A DNA stretch of 64,000 nucleotides from Gilvimarinus gilvus. Its GTDB lineage: Bacteria > Pseudomonadota > Gammaproteobacteria > Pseudomonadales > Cellvibrionaceae. Positions 8,910-19,439 of this stretch are shown one piece after another. Every line of letters starts with the position of its first letter. Within the stretch, counting starts at the first letter, position 1. The position numbers were made by a program, and so were the translations under genes. Under the pieces are notes generated by a model, which saw only the letters and a list, made by a program, of their open reading frames with translations, searched no databases and was not told where the DNA came from. The stretch lies in assembly GCF_030518155.1 (NCBI RefSeq), contig NZ_JAULRU010000215.1:62001-126000 (forward strand), in the 5' to 3' direction.

Positions 8910-9997
8910 TCGGTCTCGATGATGGTCGCGGGCCCCGCCTGCTGACCATCGATCCACAGCCGAGCCGCTAAACGACGAGCCGCATCAATGTAGGCTAAAC
9001 TCTCGGGGCTTTGGGCATCGGCGACCACAGACGGTTTTCCGCTATCGGCGTCACGGCGTATGGCCAGCGACAAAGGCAAGGCTCCCAGTAGCTCGGTATC
9101 ATAATCACGGGCAATACGCTCGCCTCCGCCTGTGCCGAATATATGTTCTTTGTGGCCGCACTCGGAGCAGGTGTGAACGGCCATATTTTCAACCACCCCC
9201 AGTACCGGCACACTGACCTTACGAAACATTTCAATGCCCTTTTTCGCATCGAGCAAGGCAATATCCTGCGGTGTTGTTACCACCACAGCGCCGCTCACCG
9301 GCACACTCTGCGACAGCGTCAGGGCGATATCACCGGTACCGGGCGGCATATCAATCAGCAGATAATCGAGATCGTCCCAGCGCGTTTGCATTAACAGCTG
9401 CTTGAGCGCACCGCTGGCCATAGGCCCTCGCCACACCATGGGGGTTTGCTCGGTCACCAAATAGCCCATGGAAATTGACTGAACGCCATGTGCATCAATC
9501 GGCACCATCTGCTGCTCTTTGCCCTCGCCCACAATCTCGGGCCGGCGGGCACCGATGCCCAGCATTTGCGGCTGACTCGGACCGTAAATATCGGCATCCA
9601 AAATACCTACCCGAGCACCCTCGGCCGCCAGTGCCAGTGCCAGATTCACAGTGGTCGTGGACTTACCCACGCCGCCTTTACCCGAGGCCACAGCGATGAT
9701 GTTTTTGACACCGGGAATGGCGGCAATGGAGTTTGCCCCCGGGTGCGCTGCCACCTGCCAGTCTAATGTGAGCTCGATGGCGTCCACTCCAGGTACATCT
9801 AGCAACGCCGCACGAATGCGCTCGGCGAGGCGTGTATCATGGCCCACCGGGTACCCCATGGTGACCGACACAAATACCTTTGCGCCGTCAACGCGCACCT
9901 CGTGGGGAATATTCAGTGCGGCTAGCGATAAGTTGAGGTTTGGGTCCTGCACCTCGCCCAACGCTGTGGTAAGTGCCCGGGGTTCCAGAGCTGGCAT
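8906..9997 (-). CDS. apbC: Iron-sulfur cluster carrier ATPase (Mrp/ApbC)
   Basis: A 363-residue P-loop ATPase that binds and transfers Fe-S clusters to apoproteins. The N-terminal DUF59/MIP18-like domain (about 1-90) is followed by the deviant Walker A GKGGVGKST near residue 108. Further motifs are DADIYGPSQP, DMPPGTGD and the CxxC cluster motif HTCSECGH near residue 280. It is divergent from metG with 237 bp between, as in many gammaproteobacteria. Fe-S proteins encoded nearby (RsxB, RsxC) are possible clients, which is inference. Confidence 0.95.
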   Translation of the reverse strand: MPALEPRALTTALGEVQDPNLNLSLAALNIPHEVRVDGAKVFVSVTMGYPVGHDTRLAERIRAALLDVPGVDAIELTLDWQVAAHPGANSIAAIPGVKNIIAVASGKGGVGKSTTTVNLALALAAEGARVGILDADIYGPSQPQMLGIGARRPEIVGEGKEQQMVPIDAHGVQSISMGYLVTEQTPMVWRGPMASGALKQLLMQTRWDDLDYLLIDMPPGTGDIALTLSQSVPVSGAVVVTTPQDIALLDAKKGIEMFRKVSVPVLGVVENMAVHTCSECGHKEHIFGTGGGERIARDYDTELLGALPLSLAIRRDADSGKPSVVADAQSPESLAYIDAARRLAARLWIDGQQAGPATIIETD

Positions 9998-10234
9998 AGT
10001 GGTATCTCTTTACAGTGTATTCATGACGTAGATGGTGGGGGCAAAACCGCGCTTTACAAGCCTTATGAGACCACACAGGGGGTTCCTTTTCCACGGTAAG
10101 ATTTAGTCCTAAGCGATTGAAAAATCATCCAAAATACCGTCAAAAAATGCTATAGTGCCGCACCAATTTTTCCGACCGTCCATCCTTGGGTCGTAACCAG
10201 GCGCCCACAAAGCGCCCCAGAAAACAGGACAGCT

Positions 10235-12241
10235 ATGACTACTCGCCGCAAAATTATGGTCACCAGTGCATTGCCCTACGCCAATGGCGAATTGCATCTG
10301 GGCCACATTATGGAGCAGATTCAGACCGATATTTGGGTCCGATTCCAGAATTTGCGCGGGCACGAGTGTTATTACTTCTGCGCTGACGACGCCCACGGCA
10401 CCGCCATTACGCTCAAGGCTGAAGAGCAAGGCATAAGCCCCGAGCAGCATATTGAAAATATGCACGCCGCGCACAAGTCGGTAGCCGAAGGCTTCTTGGT
10501 AAAGCACGATAACTTCTACACCACTCACTCGACCGAAAACCGCGAGTTGTCGGAGTTGATCTATAAACGCCTTGAAGCCAAAGGGCATATCGCGCGCCGC
10601 TCTATCACCCAGGCGTTTGACCCGGAAAAACAACTGTTTTTAGCCGACCGCTACATCAAAGGCGCCTGCCCCAAGTGCAAGACCGAGGATCAGTACGGCG
10701 ACAACTGTGAAGCCTGCGGTGCTACTTATAGCCCCATGGACCTCATCAACCCAATTTCCGCTCTCACCGGCGCCACCCCAGTGCCAAAAGAATCTGAGCA
10801 CTTTTTCTTTAAGTTGCCAGAGTTTGCGGACTTTCTGAAAGACTGGACCCGCGCCGGCCACTTGCAAGATGAGGTCGCCAACAAGGTGGCCGAGTGGCTG
10901 GATGCGGACCTACAAGAGTGGGATATCTCCCGCGACGCGCCCTATTTTGGCTTTGAAATCCCTGGTCACCCTGGCAAGTATTTTTATGTCTGGCTGGACG
11001 CCCCCATCGGCTATATCGCCAGCTTAAAAAACTTCGCCGACCAACAGGGCATGGACTGGCAGGAGTTTTGGAGCAAAGACAGTGAGTGCGAAGTGCACCA
11101 CTTTATTGGCAAAGATATCGTCAATTTCCACGCCCTGTTCTGGCCCGCGATGCTGCATTCGGCCGAGCTACGCACGCCAACCAAAGTCAATGTGCACGGC
11201 TTTGTCACCGTTAACGGTAAAAAGATGTCGAAGTCGCGCGGCACCTTCATCAATGGCCAGACTTATCTGCAGCACTTAGACCCCGAGTACCTGCGCTACT
11301 ACTTCGCCGCAAAACTGACCAGTGCCGTGGATGATTTAGACTTGAACCTCGACGACTTTATCGCCCGGGTCAATTCTGACCTGGTGGGTAAAGTGGTGAA
11401 TATTGCCAGTCGCACCGCCAAGTTTGTCGCCAAAGCAGGTGGCAGCATGAGCGACGCGCCTGCCGATACCGAGCTGTGGCAGCGCTTTGTCGATGCGGAA
11501 AGCGTGATTGCCGAGCACTACGAGCAGCGCAACTTTAGCAAAGCCATGCGCGACATTATGGCTCTGGCCGATGCCGCCAACGAGTATATTGCCGCCGCCG
11601 AACCCTGGAAAATGGCCAAAGAAGAAGGCCGCGAGCGCGAAGTGGTCGACGTGTGTTCCCTGGGCGTAAATATGTTCCGCGCCCTGATGACGTTTCTCAA
11701 ACCGGTTTTACCGCTGCTGGCCGAGCGCGCCGAAGAGTTCCTCGGTGAAACCTTATCCTGGGCCGATAGCCTCGCCTACCGCGGCGGCGCCATCAATAAA
11801 TTCAAGCCTCTGTTGCAACGCATCGAAAAAGACAAGGTCGACGCTATGATTGAAGCCAGCAAAGAAGAAGCCGCCCCCAAGGCGACGGGGCCTTTAGCTG
11901 ACGAGCCCCTGTGCGACGAGATCGAGTTTGGTGATTTTGCCAAGGTAGATCTGCGCGTGGCCAAAATTGTTGCCGCCAGTCATGTCGAAGGAGCGGACAA
12001 GCTGCTGCAGCTCACGCTCGACATCGGGGGCGAGACCCGCAACGTATTCTCGGGCATTAAATCGGCTTATAAGCCAGAAGATCTCGAAGGCCGCTTAACC
12101 GTGATGGTGGCCAACCTCAAGCCGCGCAAAATGAAGTTCGGCATGTCAGAGGGCATGGTGCTGGCCGCAGGCCCCGGTGGTAAAGAGATTTACCTGCTGG
12201 AGCCCGACCAAGGCGCGCTGCCAGGTCAGAGGGTTATGTAA
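10235..12241 (+). CDS. metG: Methionyl-tRNA synthetase
   Basis: A 668-residue dimeric-type class I synthetase that charges tRNA-Met. The HIGH-type signature HLGHI lies near residue 24. The zinc knuckle (CPKC and CEAC) lies near 145-165, and the KMSKS loop (GKKMSKSRG) near 330. A C-terminal OB-fold tRNA-binding domain starts around 565 ([11 protein letters not shown]). All expected domains are present at the usual length. AGGACAG precedes the ATG. Confidence 0.98.
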   Translation: MTTRRKIMVTSALPYANGELHLGHIMEQIQTDIWVRFQNLRGHECYYFCADDAHGTAITLKAEEQGISPEQHIENMHAAHKSVAEGFLVKHDNFYTTHSTENRELSELIYKRLEAKGHIARRSITQAFDPEKQLFLADRYIKGACPKCKTEDQYGDNCEACGATYSPMDLINPISALTGATPVPKESEHFFFKLPEFADFLKDWTRAGHLQDEVANKVAEWLDADLQEWDISRDAPYFGFEIPGHPGKYFYVWLDAPIGYIASLKNFADQQGMDWQEFWSKDSECEVHHFIGKDIVNFHALFWPAMLHSAELRTPTKVNVHGFVTVNGKKMSKSRGTFINGQTYLQHLDPEYLRYYFAAKLTSAVDDLDLNLDDFIARVNSDLVGKVVNIASRTAKFVAKAGGSMSDAPADTELWQRFVDAESVIAEHYEQRNFSKAMRDIMALADAANEYIAAAEPWKMAKEEGREREVVDVCSLGVNMFRALMTFLKPVLPLLAERAEEFLGETLSWADSLAYRGGAINKFKPLLQRIEKDKVDAMIEASKEEAAPKATGPLADEPLCDEIEFGDFAKVDLRVAKIVAASHVEGADKLLQLTLDIGGETRNVFSGIKSAYKPEDLEGRLTVMVANLKPRKMKFGMSEGMVLAAGPGGKEIYLLEPDQGALPGQRVM

Positions 12242-12265
12242 TATACGGATTACGGGTGACGGCAT

Positions 12266-12311
12266 ACGGTGAACGAAGTGGTTTTTTCGTCGACCGTTCC
12301 CCGCTCACCGT
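12266..12311. repeat. Imperfect inverted repeat downstream of metG
   Basis: ACGGTGA (12266-12272) pairs with TCACCGT (12305-12311), with a further GAACG/CGTTC match inside. An extra ACGGGTGA-like copy lies just upstream. It looks like a short dispersed intergenic repeat. There is a T run inside the loop but no classical terminator. Confidence 0.4.
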
Positions 12312-12403
12312 TTTCCATTTATAAGCATATACCCAATCAACCTAAATGAGATTCGTTTTTATATTGAACCGCGCCGGGTGCATCCGGGATAATGCGCCCT
12401 AAG

Positions 12404-12455
12404 CGCTATGGTCCTGGGGCCTGCTCACAATGATGAGTGTGAACAGGCCCTAGCG
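12404..12455 (+). promoter_or_regulatory. Long structured leader immediately before rsxA
   Basis: A multi-segment stem: CGCTA (12404-12408) pairs with TAGCG (12451-12455). GGGCCTG (12417-12423) pairs with CAGGCCC (12444-12450), and TCACA (12425-12429) with TGTGA (12438-12442), leaving an 8-base loop. It ends only 12 bp before the rsxA Shine-Dalgarno GAGG. There is no U tract, so I read it as a 5' leader structure rather than a terminator. Confidence 0.5.
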
Positions 12456-12478
12456 GGACTAACTTCGAGGTGAACAGC

Positions 12479-13054
12479 ATGACCGATTTAGCGGTTATTT
12501 TGCTCAGCACAATTTTGGTGAATAACTTTGTACTGGTTCAGTTTCTGGGCCTGTGCCCCTTTATGGGGGTTTCCAACAAGTTGGAGACCGCCATTGGCAT
12601 GGCCAGTGCTACCACGTTTGTTTTGACGCTGGCATCGATTTGTAGCTATTTGGTGGCCACTTGGGTACTGCAACCACTGGGGCTCGAGTATATGCGCACC
12701 ATTAGCTTTATTCTGGTGATTGCGGTTGTCGTGCAGCTGGCGAAAATGTTTATCGAAAAAACCAGCCCGCTGTTGTATCGGGTGCTGGGTGTGTTTCTGC
12801 CCCTGATCACCACCAACTGCGCCGTGCTGGGTGTCGCGCTACAAAATACGCAAAAGGCTCACAGCTTTGTCGAATCCACGATTTTTGGTTTTGGTGCAGC
12901 CCTGGGTTTTTCATTGGTACTTATTTTATTTTCAGCCATGCGGGAACGCCTGGCTGTGGCCGATGTGCCCACCCCGTTTAAGGGAGCAGCCATCGGCATG
13001 ATTACCGCCGGACTTATGTCACTGGCCTTTATGGGCTTTGGCGGATTGGTATAA
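12479..13054 (+). CDS. rsxA: Electron transport complex subunit RsxA (RnfA)
   Basis: A 191-residue integral membrane protein with about six membrane spans. It is one of the paired antiporter-like subunits that hold a [2Fe-2S] cluster in the membrane of the Rnf/Rsx complex. The typical segments [18 protein letters not shown] and ITTNCAVLG carry the conserved cysteines. I chose the ATG at 12479 over a GTG at 12470 because it has GAGG at 12467-12470 with normal spacing and matches the family start MTD. First gene of the rsxABCDGE operon. Confidence 0.96.
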   Translation: MTDLAVILLSTILVNNFVLVQFLGLCPFMGVSNKLETAIGMASATTFVLTLASICSYLVATWVLQPLGLEYMRTISFILVIAVVVQLAKMFIEKTSPLLYRVLGVFLPLITTNCAVLGVALQNTQKAHSFVESTIFGFGAALGFSLVLILFSAMRERLAVADVPTPFKGAAIGMITAGLMSLAFMGFGGLV

Positions 13055-13064
13055 CGAAACGCTT

Positions 13065-13700
13065 ATGTTAGAAACCATTACACAGTACCCCATTGCCGCC
13101 GCGCTAATCGCTTTGATTGGTTTGGCCTTGTTATTCGGCGCACTGCTGGGGTTTGCCGCTGTCCGCTTCAAAGTGGAAGGCGACCCAATTGTCGAGCAGA
13201 TCGACGGTATTCTGCCGCAAACTCAATGCGGACAATGTGGCTACCCTGGCTGCCGGCCATACGCCCAAGCCATTGCCAATGGCGACGCTATTAATAAATG
13301 CCCCCCCGGTGGCCAGACCACAATCAATGAATTGGCGGATTTGCTGGACGTGGACGCACCAACACTGGACGAAGAGCACGGTGAGGAATCCGAATTACCG
13401 ACCGTAGCGGTCATTCGCGAAGACGAGTGCATCGGCTGTACCAAGTGCATTCAAGCCTGCCCTATGGACGCAATACTTGGCGCCGCCAAACAAATGCACA
13501 CGGTTATTGCCGATGAATGCACTGGCTGTGATCTGTGCGTAGAACCTTGCCCGGTGGACTGTATCGATATGATACCCGTCGAAACATCGCTCAAGGAATG
13601 GCGCTGGGACTTACCTCCGGCCAGTCACGAGCAAGCCGAAAATCTTATTGCAACCGATCTCGGCCGCGGCCAAGCGCAAAAAACCGGTGAAGCAGCTTGA
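13065..13700 (+). CDS. rsxB: Electron transport complex subunit RsxB (RnfB)
   Basis: A 211-residue ferredoxin-like subunit with an N-terminal membrane anchor (about 8-28). A 4Fe-4S motif follows (CGQCGYPGC, near residue 47-55), then two more 4Fe-4S motifs, [12 protein letters not shown] and [12 protein letters not shown]. It accepts electrons at the cytoplasmic side of the complex. The ATG at 13065, 10 bp after rsxA, fits the family start; an upstream in-frame start overlapping rsxA would add nine unlikely residues. Confidence 0.96.
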   Translation: MLETITQYPIAAALIALIGLALLFGALLGFAAVRFKVEGDPIVEQIDGILPQTQCGQCGYPGCRPYAQAIANGDAINKCPPGGQTTINELADLLDVDAPTLDEEHGEESELPTVAVIREDECIGCTKCIQACPMDAILGAAKQMHTVIADECTGCDLCVEPCPVDCIDMIPVETSLKEWRWDLPPASHEQAENLIATDLGRGQAQKTGEAA

Positions 13701-15997
13701 TGGAATTGATAAAGGTTTGGGATATTCCGGGGGGCGTACACCCACCGGAGAATAAAGCGCAATCGCTGGTTGAGCCTCTGGGCAGCATTCCCATTGCTCC
13801 GCAGCTGATACTGCCTGTCAGTCAGCACATTGGTGCCGCGGCCAAGCCCATCGTCAAGGTTGGCGATTTGGTGCTCGGCGGACAGGTTGTGGCAGAAGCC
13901 GACGGCGTATTCAGTGCAAATGTACACGCCCCGACGTCAGGGCGGATTGCCGCCATTGTAGAGCATACCGTCCCGCATCCTTCCGGTATGACGGATCAGT
14001 GCATTATTCTCGATACCGACGGTAAAGATGAATGGGTATCGCTTGTACCGTGGGAAGATTTTGATACTCGCGGTAAAGAGGATATTTTGTCGCGCATTCG
14101 CCAATCGGGCATTGCCGGGCTTGGCGGCGCAGGCTTTCCAACCGCGGTAAAACTCAACCCACGCGCCAATCATCCGATTGATACCCTCATTATTAACGGT
14201 ACCGAGTGCGAGCCCTATATTACCGCCGACGATATTCTAATGCGCGAGCGTGCCGACGATGTCGTCGCTGGCGCTAAAATCTTAGCCAAACTACTGAACC
14301 AGCCCGAGCGCGTAGTCATAGGCGTCGAGGATAACAAGCCCGAGGCAATTGCAGCGCTGACCGAAGCGGCCGATGGTACCGCCATTCAGGTAGTGAGCTT
14401 TCCCACCAAATACCCCTCAGGTGGCGAGAAACAGTTGATTCAAATTTTGACCGGGCGTGAAGTGCCATCAGGACAGATTCCAGCTTCAATTGGTGTCGTG
14501 TGTCAAAACGTTGGTACCACCGCAGCGATCTATCGAGCCGTGCGCTTCGGCGAGCCACTGGTCAAGCGTATTACCACGGTAGTGGGTGAGGCATTGCAGA
14601 GCCAGCGGAATATTGAAGTTTTGTTGGGCACTCCGGTTAGCTTTGTATTGGAGCAGCACGGCTACAATCATAAACGCGCATCTCGTCTGGTCATGGGTGG
14701 CCCCATGATGGGCTTCAGCCTTCCAGACATTTCCGTGCCCGTGGTTAAAACCACCAATTGCCTGTTGGCTCCGGACAAGAAAGAATTGCCGCCGCCAGAA
14801 CCTGCGCAAGCGTGTATTCGCTGTGGCATGTGCGCGGAAGCTTGTCCTGCCAGCTTGTTGCCACAACAGCTTTTCTGGTATGCACAGAGCGAAGATTTAG
14901 AAAAGCTCGAAGCGCACAACTTGTTTGATTGTATTGAATGCGGTGCCTGCTCTTACGTCTGCCCCAGTCATATTCCACTGGTGCAATACTACCGTGCAGC
15001 CAAGGGTGAAATTCGCCAACACCGTATTGATAAAGAAAAGTCCGACCGCTCGCGGCGACGCTTTGAGTTCCGCCAGGATCGCATAGCCAAAGAAGAGGCG
15101 GAAAAAGAAGCTAAGCGCCAGGCGCGCAAGAAGGCCGCGGAAGAGGCAAAAAAGAAATTGGCCGAACAAAAAACGGCCGAGCCCGACGCAGTGGAGAAGG
15201 CAAAAACACAAGCGGCCGCCACCAGCCCCGATACCGGCAAGCAACAAGCCAAGCTGCAGCGCTTGCTGGCCGCCGCTGAGGACAGCCTAAGACAAGCGCA
15301 CAAACCGCAAGAGGACGCGACGCCCGAACAGCTTGAAAAGCAAGCTTCGCGTATTAAGCAGGCGGAACTCAAAGTGGCCGATGCCAAGAAAAAACTGCAA
15401 GCGTTTACGGACACCGCGACGGCGAGCGGAACTGTAGCGTCTCAAACAGAATCAGCCAGTGGCAGTGCGGAAAAATCCAATGACCCAGTGGCCGCTGCCA
15501 TTGAGCGCGCCAAAGCAAAAGTAAGCATGAGCCCGGAAGAAAAGCTGCGCTCAAGCCTTGAGTCGCTACATAAGCGTTTGCAAAAGGCCGAGCAAAAGGT
15601 ACGCGAAGCGCAAGCTGAAGGCTCTGACAAACTGGATGCGCTACGTACAGGTGCAGAAAAGTTAAAAGAGAAAATCGCAACCACCCAAAGCGAGTTGAAC
15701 GATATTGCACCCAGCACCGTAGCCGAACCCACACCGATGGATTCGGCTACGAGCGACGCGGCCAGCAGCGCCATTGAAAAGGCCAAAGCAAAAGCGGCCG
15801 CCATGGCGACCATGAGCGCCGAAGACAAATTGCGCAATCAGGTCGTTGCATTGGAAGCTCGGCTGGAGAAAGCGCAAGCGCGCCTGGCCAAAGCCAAACA
15901 GGAAGATGATGAAAATATTGACGCCTTTCAAACCGGCGTTAATAAATTGGAAGAAAAATTAGCCATGGCCCGCGAACAGTTGGCCGAGTTAACCTAA
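13700..15997 (+). CDS. rsxC: Electron transport complex subunit RsxC (RnfC)
   Basis: A 765-residue cytoplasmic subunit that binds FMN and NADH in the N-terminal 370 residues (GLGGAGFPTAVKL and NGTECEPY) and carries two 4Fe-4S motifs, CIRCGMCAEACP and CIECGACSYVCP. The C-terminal 320 residues are a charged Ala/Lys/Glu coiled-coil extension. It holds at least two degenerate repeats, each starting IE(R/K)AKAK and containing SAEDKLRN- or SPEEKLRS-type units. Such tails are common in proteobacterial RsxC and vary in length. ATG at 13700 overlaps the rsxB TGA by one base. Confidence 0.96.
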   Translation: MELIKVWDIPGGVHPPENKAQSLVEPLGSIPIAPQLILPVSQHIGAAAKPIVKVGDLVLGGQVVAEADGVFSANVHAPTSGRIAAIVEHTVPHPSGMTDQCIILDTDGKDEWVSLVPWEDFDTRGKEDILSRIRQSGIAGLGGAGFPTAVKLNPRANHPIDTLIINGTECEPYITADDILMRERADDVVAGAKILAKLLNQPERVVIGVEDNKPEAIAALTEAADGTAIQVVSFPTKYPSGGEKQLIQILTGREVPSGQIPASIGVVCQNVGTTAAIYRAVRFGEPLVKRITTVVGEALQSQRNIEVLLGTPVSFVLEQHGYNHKRASRLVMGGPMMGFSLPDISVPVVKTTNCLLAPDKKELPPPEPAQACIRCGMCAEACPASLLPQQLFWYAQSEDLEKLEAHNLFDCIECGACSYVCPSHIPLVQYYRAAKGEIRQHRIDKEKSDRSRRRFEFRQDRIAKEEAEKEAKRQARKKAAEEAKKKLAEQKTAEPDAVEKAKTQAAATSPDTGKQQAKLQRLLAAAEDSLRQAHKPQEDATPEQLEKQASRIKQAELKVADAKKKLQAFTDTATASGTVASQTESASGSAEKSNDPVAAAIERAKAKVSMSPEEKLRSSLESLHKRLQKAEQKVREAQAEGSDKLDALRTGAEKLKEKIATTQSELNDIAPSTVAEPTPMDSATSDAASSAIEKAKAKAAAMATMSAEDKLRNQVVALEARLEKAQARLAKAKQEDDENIDAFQTGVNKLEEKLAMAREQLAELT

Positions 15998-16017
15998 CCA
16001 GAGAAACGGACGCAGCA

Positions 16018-17070
16018 ATGGCACTTTTGCGCATATCTTCACCCCATACACACCGCGCCCTAGGCACAGGGTCGGTGATGCGCACTGTCGTGCTGGCCAC
16101 CCTACCCGGGCTTGCCGTACTCACGTACTTCTTTGGGTTAGGCACCTTGCACAATGTGCTACTGGCCAGTATTGCCGCGCTTGGATTCGAAGCCCTGGTA
16201 ATGAAATTACGCCATCGCCCGGTTATGTTTTACCTGCGCGACTGCAGCGCTTTGGTCACAGGTGTTCTGCTGGGCCTTGCTCTGCCTCCCTATTGTCCGT
16301 GGTGGTTGGTGGTGCTGGGCAGTGGTATAGCGATTATTCTTGCCAAGCAACTCTATGGCGGCATGGGTTTTAATCCTTTTAACCCCGCCATGGTTGCCTA
16401 TGTCGTTTTGCTAATTTCATTTCCTTTGCAAATGAGCCAGTGGGCAGCGCCGCTGGATATTGGCGGCCAGACACCGGGAGTTGTTGTAGCCCTGGAGCAA
16501 ATCTGGCTGGGACAAGGTATCGACGGCTATACCGCCGCTACACCTCTCGACACCATAAAACAGAACAGCACTCTGTTAGTCAGTGATGCGTATCTACAAG
16601 ACCCGGTATTGAGCGCAGGTCAGTTTGCCGGGGCCGGTTGGGAGTGGGTCAATATTGCCTTTTTAGCGGGCGGCGCCTTTTTGCTTTATCGCCGCATTTT
16701 TACCTGGCACGCCCCGGTGGCCATGCTGTTGAGCCTATCATTAATGGCATTTTTATTTTACGACGGCGGCAGCTCTACCAGCGGTGGCTCCATAGTGTTT
16801 CACCTATTGTCTGGCGGCACGATGCTCGGCGCATTCTTCATTGTCACCGACCCGGTAAGCTCTGCGGTAAGCAACAAAGGGCGGTTAATTTATGGCGCGC
16901 TGATCGGCGTATTGATTTACATTATCCGCATTTGGGGTAACTACCCTGACGCAATTGCCTTTGCTGTATTGTTGATGAATTTTGCCGCTCCTTTTATTGA
17001 CTATTACACTTTGCCGCGCACCTATGGCCACAGCAAAAGTCAACGCGCAACGAAAAAGGATGACACCTAA
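16018..17070 (+). CDS. rsxD: Electron transport complex subunit RsxD (RnfD)
   Basis: A 350-residue multi-spanning membrane subunit. The conserved segment GYTAATPLDT around T175 corresponds to the (S/T)GATPL site where FMN is covalently attached to Thr by ApbE in Rnf and Nqr systems. GGMGFNPFNPAM is another family hallmark. It starts 20 bp after rsxC and overlaps rsxG by one base. Confidence 0.95.
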   Translation: MALLRISSPHTHRALGTGSVMRTVVLATLPGLAVLTYFFGLGTLHNVLLASIAALGFEALVMKLRHRPVMFYLRDCSALVTGVLLGLALPPYCPWWLVVLGSGIAIILAKQLYGGMGFNPFNPAMVAYVVLLISFPLQMSQWAAPLDIGGQTPGVVVALEQIWLGQGIDGYTAATPLDTIKQNSTLLVSDAYLQDPVLSAGQFAGAGWEWVNIAFLAGGAFLLYRRIFTWHAPVAMLLSLSLMAFLFYDGGSSTSGGSIVFHLLSGGTMLGAFFIVTDPVSSAVSNKGRLIYGALIGVLIYIIRIWGNYPDAIAFAVLLMNFAAPFIDYYTLPRTYGHSKSQRATKKDDT

Positions 17071-17726
17071 TGTTAGGCGCCTCCATCAGCAAAAATAGTG
17101 TACTGCTCGGTTTATTTGCTCTGGTAACTGCGGGCATTTTAGCGGTTACCCACTCGGGCACCAAGGAGCGTATCCAGGCCGCTGAGCGCGCTGCAGCGGC
17201 CCGGGCACTCAATGAACTTGTACCGTCATCGCGGATAGATAACGACTTACTCGCCGATACCTTGCCAATACCTGAAGCAATGTGGCCAGCACTGGGACTA
17301 GAAGAAGGCGAAAAAATTCACCGAGCCCGCAAGGAAGATGAAGTCATTGCCGTAATCCTGCCAGCGGTTGCTCCTGACGGTTATAGTGGAGATATTCGCC
17401 TGTTAATCGGCGTCAACCGAGATGGCAGTTTAGCCGGTGTGCGCGCTTTGTCGCACAAGGAAACTGCAGGGCTGGGCGATAAAATTGATTTGGCTAAAAG
17501 CGACTGGATTTTGGGCTTTAATGGCAAAAGTTTGCAAAACCCAGCCCGCGAGCAATGGAAAGTTAAAAAAGACGGTGGCGCGTTTGATCAATTTACCGGC
17601 GCAACCATCACGCCGCGTGCCGTAACCGCCCAGGTAAAACGTGCGCTGGAGCAAGTAGAACAACAACGCGCGCTGTTGTTTGAAATTCCGACCGACTCTG
17701 CCAACAACGGAGACAGCCATGAGTGA
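17070..17726 (+). CDS. rsxG: Electron transport complex subunit RsxG (RnfG), flavinylated
   Basis: A 218-residue protein with an N-terminal membrane anchor (about 8-28) and a periplasmic FMN-binding domain. The flavinylation motif D173-QF-T176-G-A-T179 is intact, with T179 the expected FMN-phosphate attachment residue. The ATG overlaps the rsxD stop (TAATG). The likely modifying enzyme ApbE is encoded 10.5 kb downstream at 28198. Confidence 0.96.
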   Translation: MLGASISKNSVLLGLFALVTAGILAVTHSGTKERIQAAERAAAARALNELVPSSRIDNDLLADTLPIPEAMWPALGLEEGEKIHRARKEDEVIAVILPAVAPDGYSGDIRLLIGVNRDGSLAGVRALSHKETAGLGDKIDLAKSDWILGFNGKSLQNPAREQWKVKKDGGAFDQFTGATITPRAVTAQVKRALEQVEQQRALLFEIPTDSANNGDSHE

Positions 17727-18435
17727 TACAAACCAATGGGGTGATATCGCCCAAAAAGGTTTATGGAACAATAACCCGGCGCTGGTTCAGCTACTTGGAC
17801 TTTGCCCTTTGTTGGCAGTATCCGGCTCTGTGGTGAACGCTCTGGGGTTGGGTCTGGCAACTATGCTGGTACTGACCAGCTCAAACATGGCCGTGTCATT
17901 GATTCGTAAAACTGTCAGTGATGCCGTTCGCCTCCCGGCCTTTGTGATGATCATTGCATCGCTTACCACCTGTATTGAGTTACTTATGCAGGCCTATACC
18001 TATGAGCTTTACACCATACTTGGGATTTTTATTCCACTGATTGTTACCAACTGTGCCATTCTTGGCAGGGCCGATGCATTTGCCAGTAAAAACCCAATAC
18101 TACCTGCGGCATGGGACGGCTTTATGATGGGCTTAGGCTTTACCCTAGTACTGGTAACATTGGGAGCGATTCGTGAAATAATTGGCTCCGGGACGCTGTT
18201 CGCCAATATGCATTTGCTGTTTGGTGAAGTGGGACGCAACTGGACTCTGACTCTGTTTGCCGACTACCCCGGCTTCTTGGTGGCCATACTACCGCCCGGC
18301 GCATTTATCATTACCGGAATTTTAATTGCCGGTAAGAATGTCATCGATAAGCATTTGGCTGACAAAGCAGCGGCGCAGAAAGACAAACCCGTCAAGGGCA
18401 GTAAACGCGTCCGCACGACTGGAAAAATCGCCTAA
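17719..18435 (+). CDS. rsxE: Electron transport complex subunit RsxE (RnfE)
   Basis: A 238-residue integral membrane subunit, homologous to RsxA ([31 protein letters not shown]). A longer in-frame reading exists, but the ATG at 17719 has GGAGA just upstream and matches the family start. It overlaps rsxG by 8 bases. In many gammaproteobacteria nth follows rsxE; here the operon ends with a hairpin and mscS comes next. Confidence 0.96.
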   Translation: MSDTNQWGDIAQKGLWNNNPALVQLLGLCPLLAVSGSVVNALGLGLATMLVLTSSNMAVSLIRKTVSDAVRLPAFVMIIASLTTCIELLMQAYTYELYTILGIFIPLIVTNCAILGRADAFASKNPILPAAWDGFMMGLGFTLVLVTLGAIREIIGSGTLFANMHLLFGEVGRNWTLTLFADYPGFLVAILPPGAFIITGILIAGKNVIDKHLADKAAAQKDKPVKGSKRVRTTGKIA

Positions 18436-18443
18436 TTACCCCT

Positions 18444-18479
18444 GCAGGGCTTGGACATTTTTATCGGTCCAAGCCTTGC
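18444..18479 (+). terminator. Hairpin after rsxE
   Basis: A 13-base stem with one G-U pair: 18444-18456 pairs with 18467-18479 around an A/T-rich 10-base loop. It begins 9 bp after the rsxE stop. There is no downstream T run, so it may be a Rho-dependent end or a 3' stabiliser. Confidence 0.6.
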
Positions 18480-18611
18480 CAAACTCCCCTTCTAGCCTTA
18501 ATAATATGAGAACCTTTGGCGGGCACTTTCTGCCGCTGCCTCATGCCACATCCAATTGTCGCCCAGAACTACATTTAGGTCGGCTCCATTTCGTCTAGTG
18601 AAGGAAGCATT

Positions 18612-19439
18612 ATGTTCGAATTTAAGCAAGACAACGCCGAACAAATTCTCCATGATTACATCATCCCATGGGGTATCAATATTGGCACCGCCCTGCTGAT
18701 TTTCATAATCGGTAAGATTGTGGTTAAGATTCTTGTTGGCCTTATTGGCAAGCTGCTCAGACGCACCCAGCTCGATAATATTTTGGTTGAATTTATCCAG
18801 GCCATTGCCAACGCGCTACTGTTGATTTTCGTCATTATTGCCGCCTTGGACCAACTTGGGGTCGACACCACCTCGTTAATCGCCCTTATCGGTGCAGCCG
18901 GCTTGGCCATTGGACTGGCTTTGCAGGGCTCACTGCAGAATTTTGCGGCGGGTTTTTTATTGTTGGTATTTCGCCCATTCACCGCAGGTCACTACATTGA
19001 AGCCGGCGGTACCGCCGGAGTGGTAAAAACCATCGGTATTTTCACCACCACATTAAACAGCCCCGATAACAAAGAAATTATCGTACCGAATGGTGCTATT
19101 TACTCGGGCAACATCATCAACTATTCGGCATTGCCAACTCGCCGCGTTGATTTGGTTTTTGGTATTGGCTACGGTGACGACATCAAAAAAGCCAAAGAGA
19201 TTATGGAAAGTGTTGTTGCGGCAGACGAGCGCATTCTCGCCGAGCCCGCTCCGCAAATTGCGGTTAGCGAACTGGCGGACTCCAGCGTCAATTTTGTGGT
19301 TCGCCCATGGGTCGATAGCGCTGACTTTTGGCCGGTTAAATTTGATCTCACTGAAAAGATCAAATTGGCTTTCGATGAAAACGGTATAAGCATTCCCTTC
19401 CCGCAGATGGATGTTCATTTGTCGAAAGAAGACGCTTAG
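18612..19439 (+). CDS. mscS: Small-conductance mechanosensitive channel
   Basis: A 275-residue channel that opens under membrane tension during osmotic downshift. Three N-terminal membrane spans lie within the first 100 residues. The pore-lining TM3 (AAGLAIGLALQGSLQNFAAG) and the beta domain after it (FRPFTAGHYIEAGG, PNG-IYSGNIINYS) are diagnostic. The length is close to the E. coli protein. Its TAG stop is formed exactly at the left end of an inserted MITE-like element. Removing the element with one TA would restore a TAA stop at the same codon, so the protein is unchanged. Confidence 0.95.
   Translation: MFEFKQDNAEQILHDYIIPWGINIGTALLIFIIGKIVVKILVGLIGKLLRRTQLDNILVEFIQAIANALLLIFVIIAALDQLGVDTTSLIALIGAAGLAIGLALQGSLQNFAAGFLLLVFRPFTAGHYIEAGGTAGVVKTIGIFTTTLNSPDNKEIIVPNGAIYSGNIINYSALPTRRVDLVFGIGYGDDIKKAKEIMESVVAADERILAEPAPQIAVSELADSSVNFVVRPWVDSADFWPVKFDLTEKIKLAFDENGISIPFPQMDVHLSKEDA

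Noticed and set aside
10109-10633. 174-residue open frame on the minus strand opposite the metG start
   Set aside because: It lies entirely on the complement of the metG promoter and coding start, has no family features and no ribosome site. metG explains the sequence.
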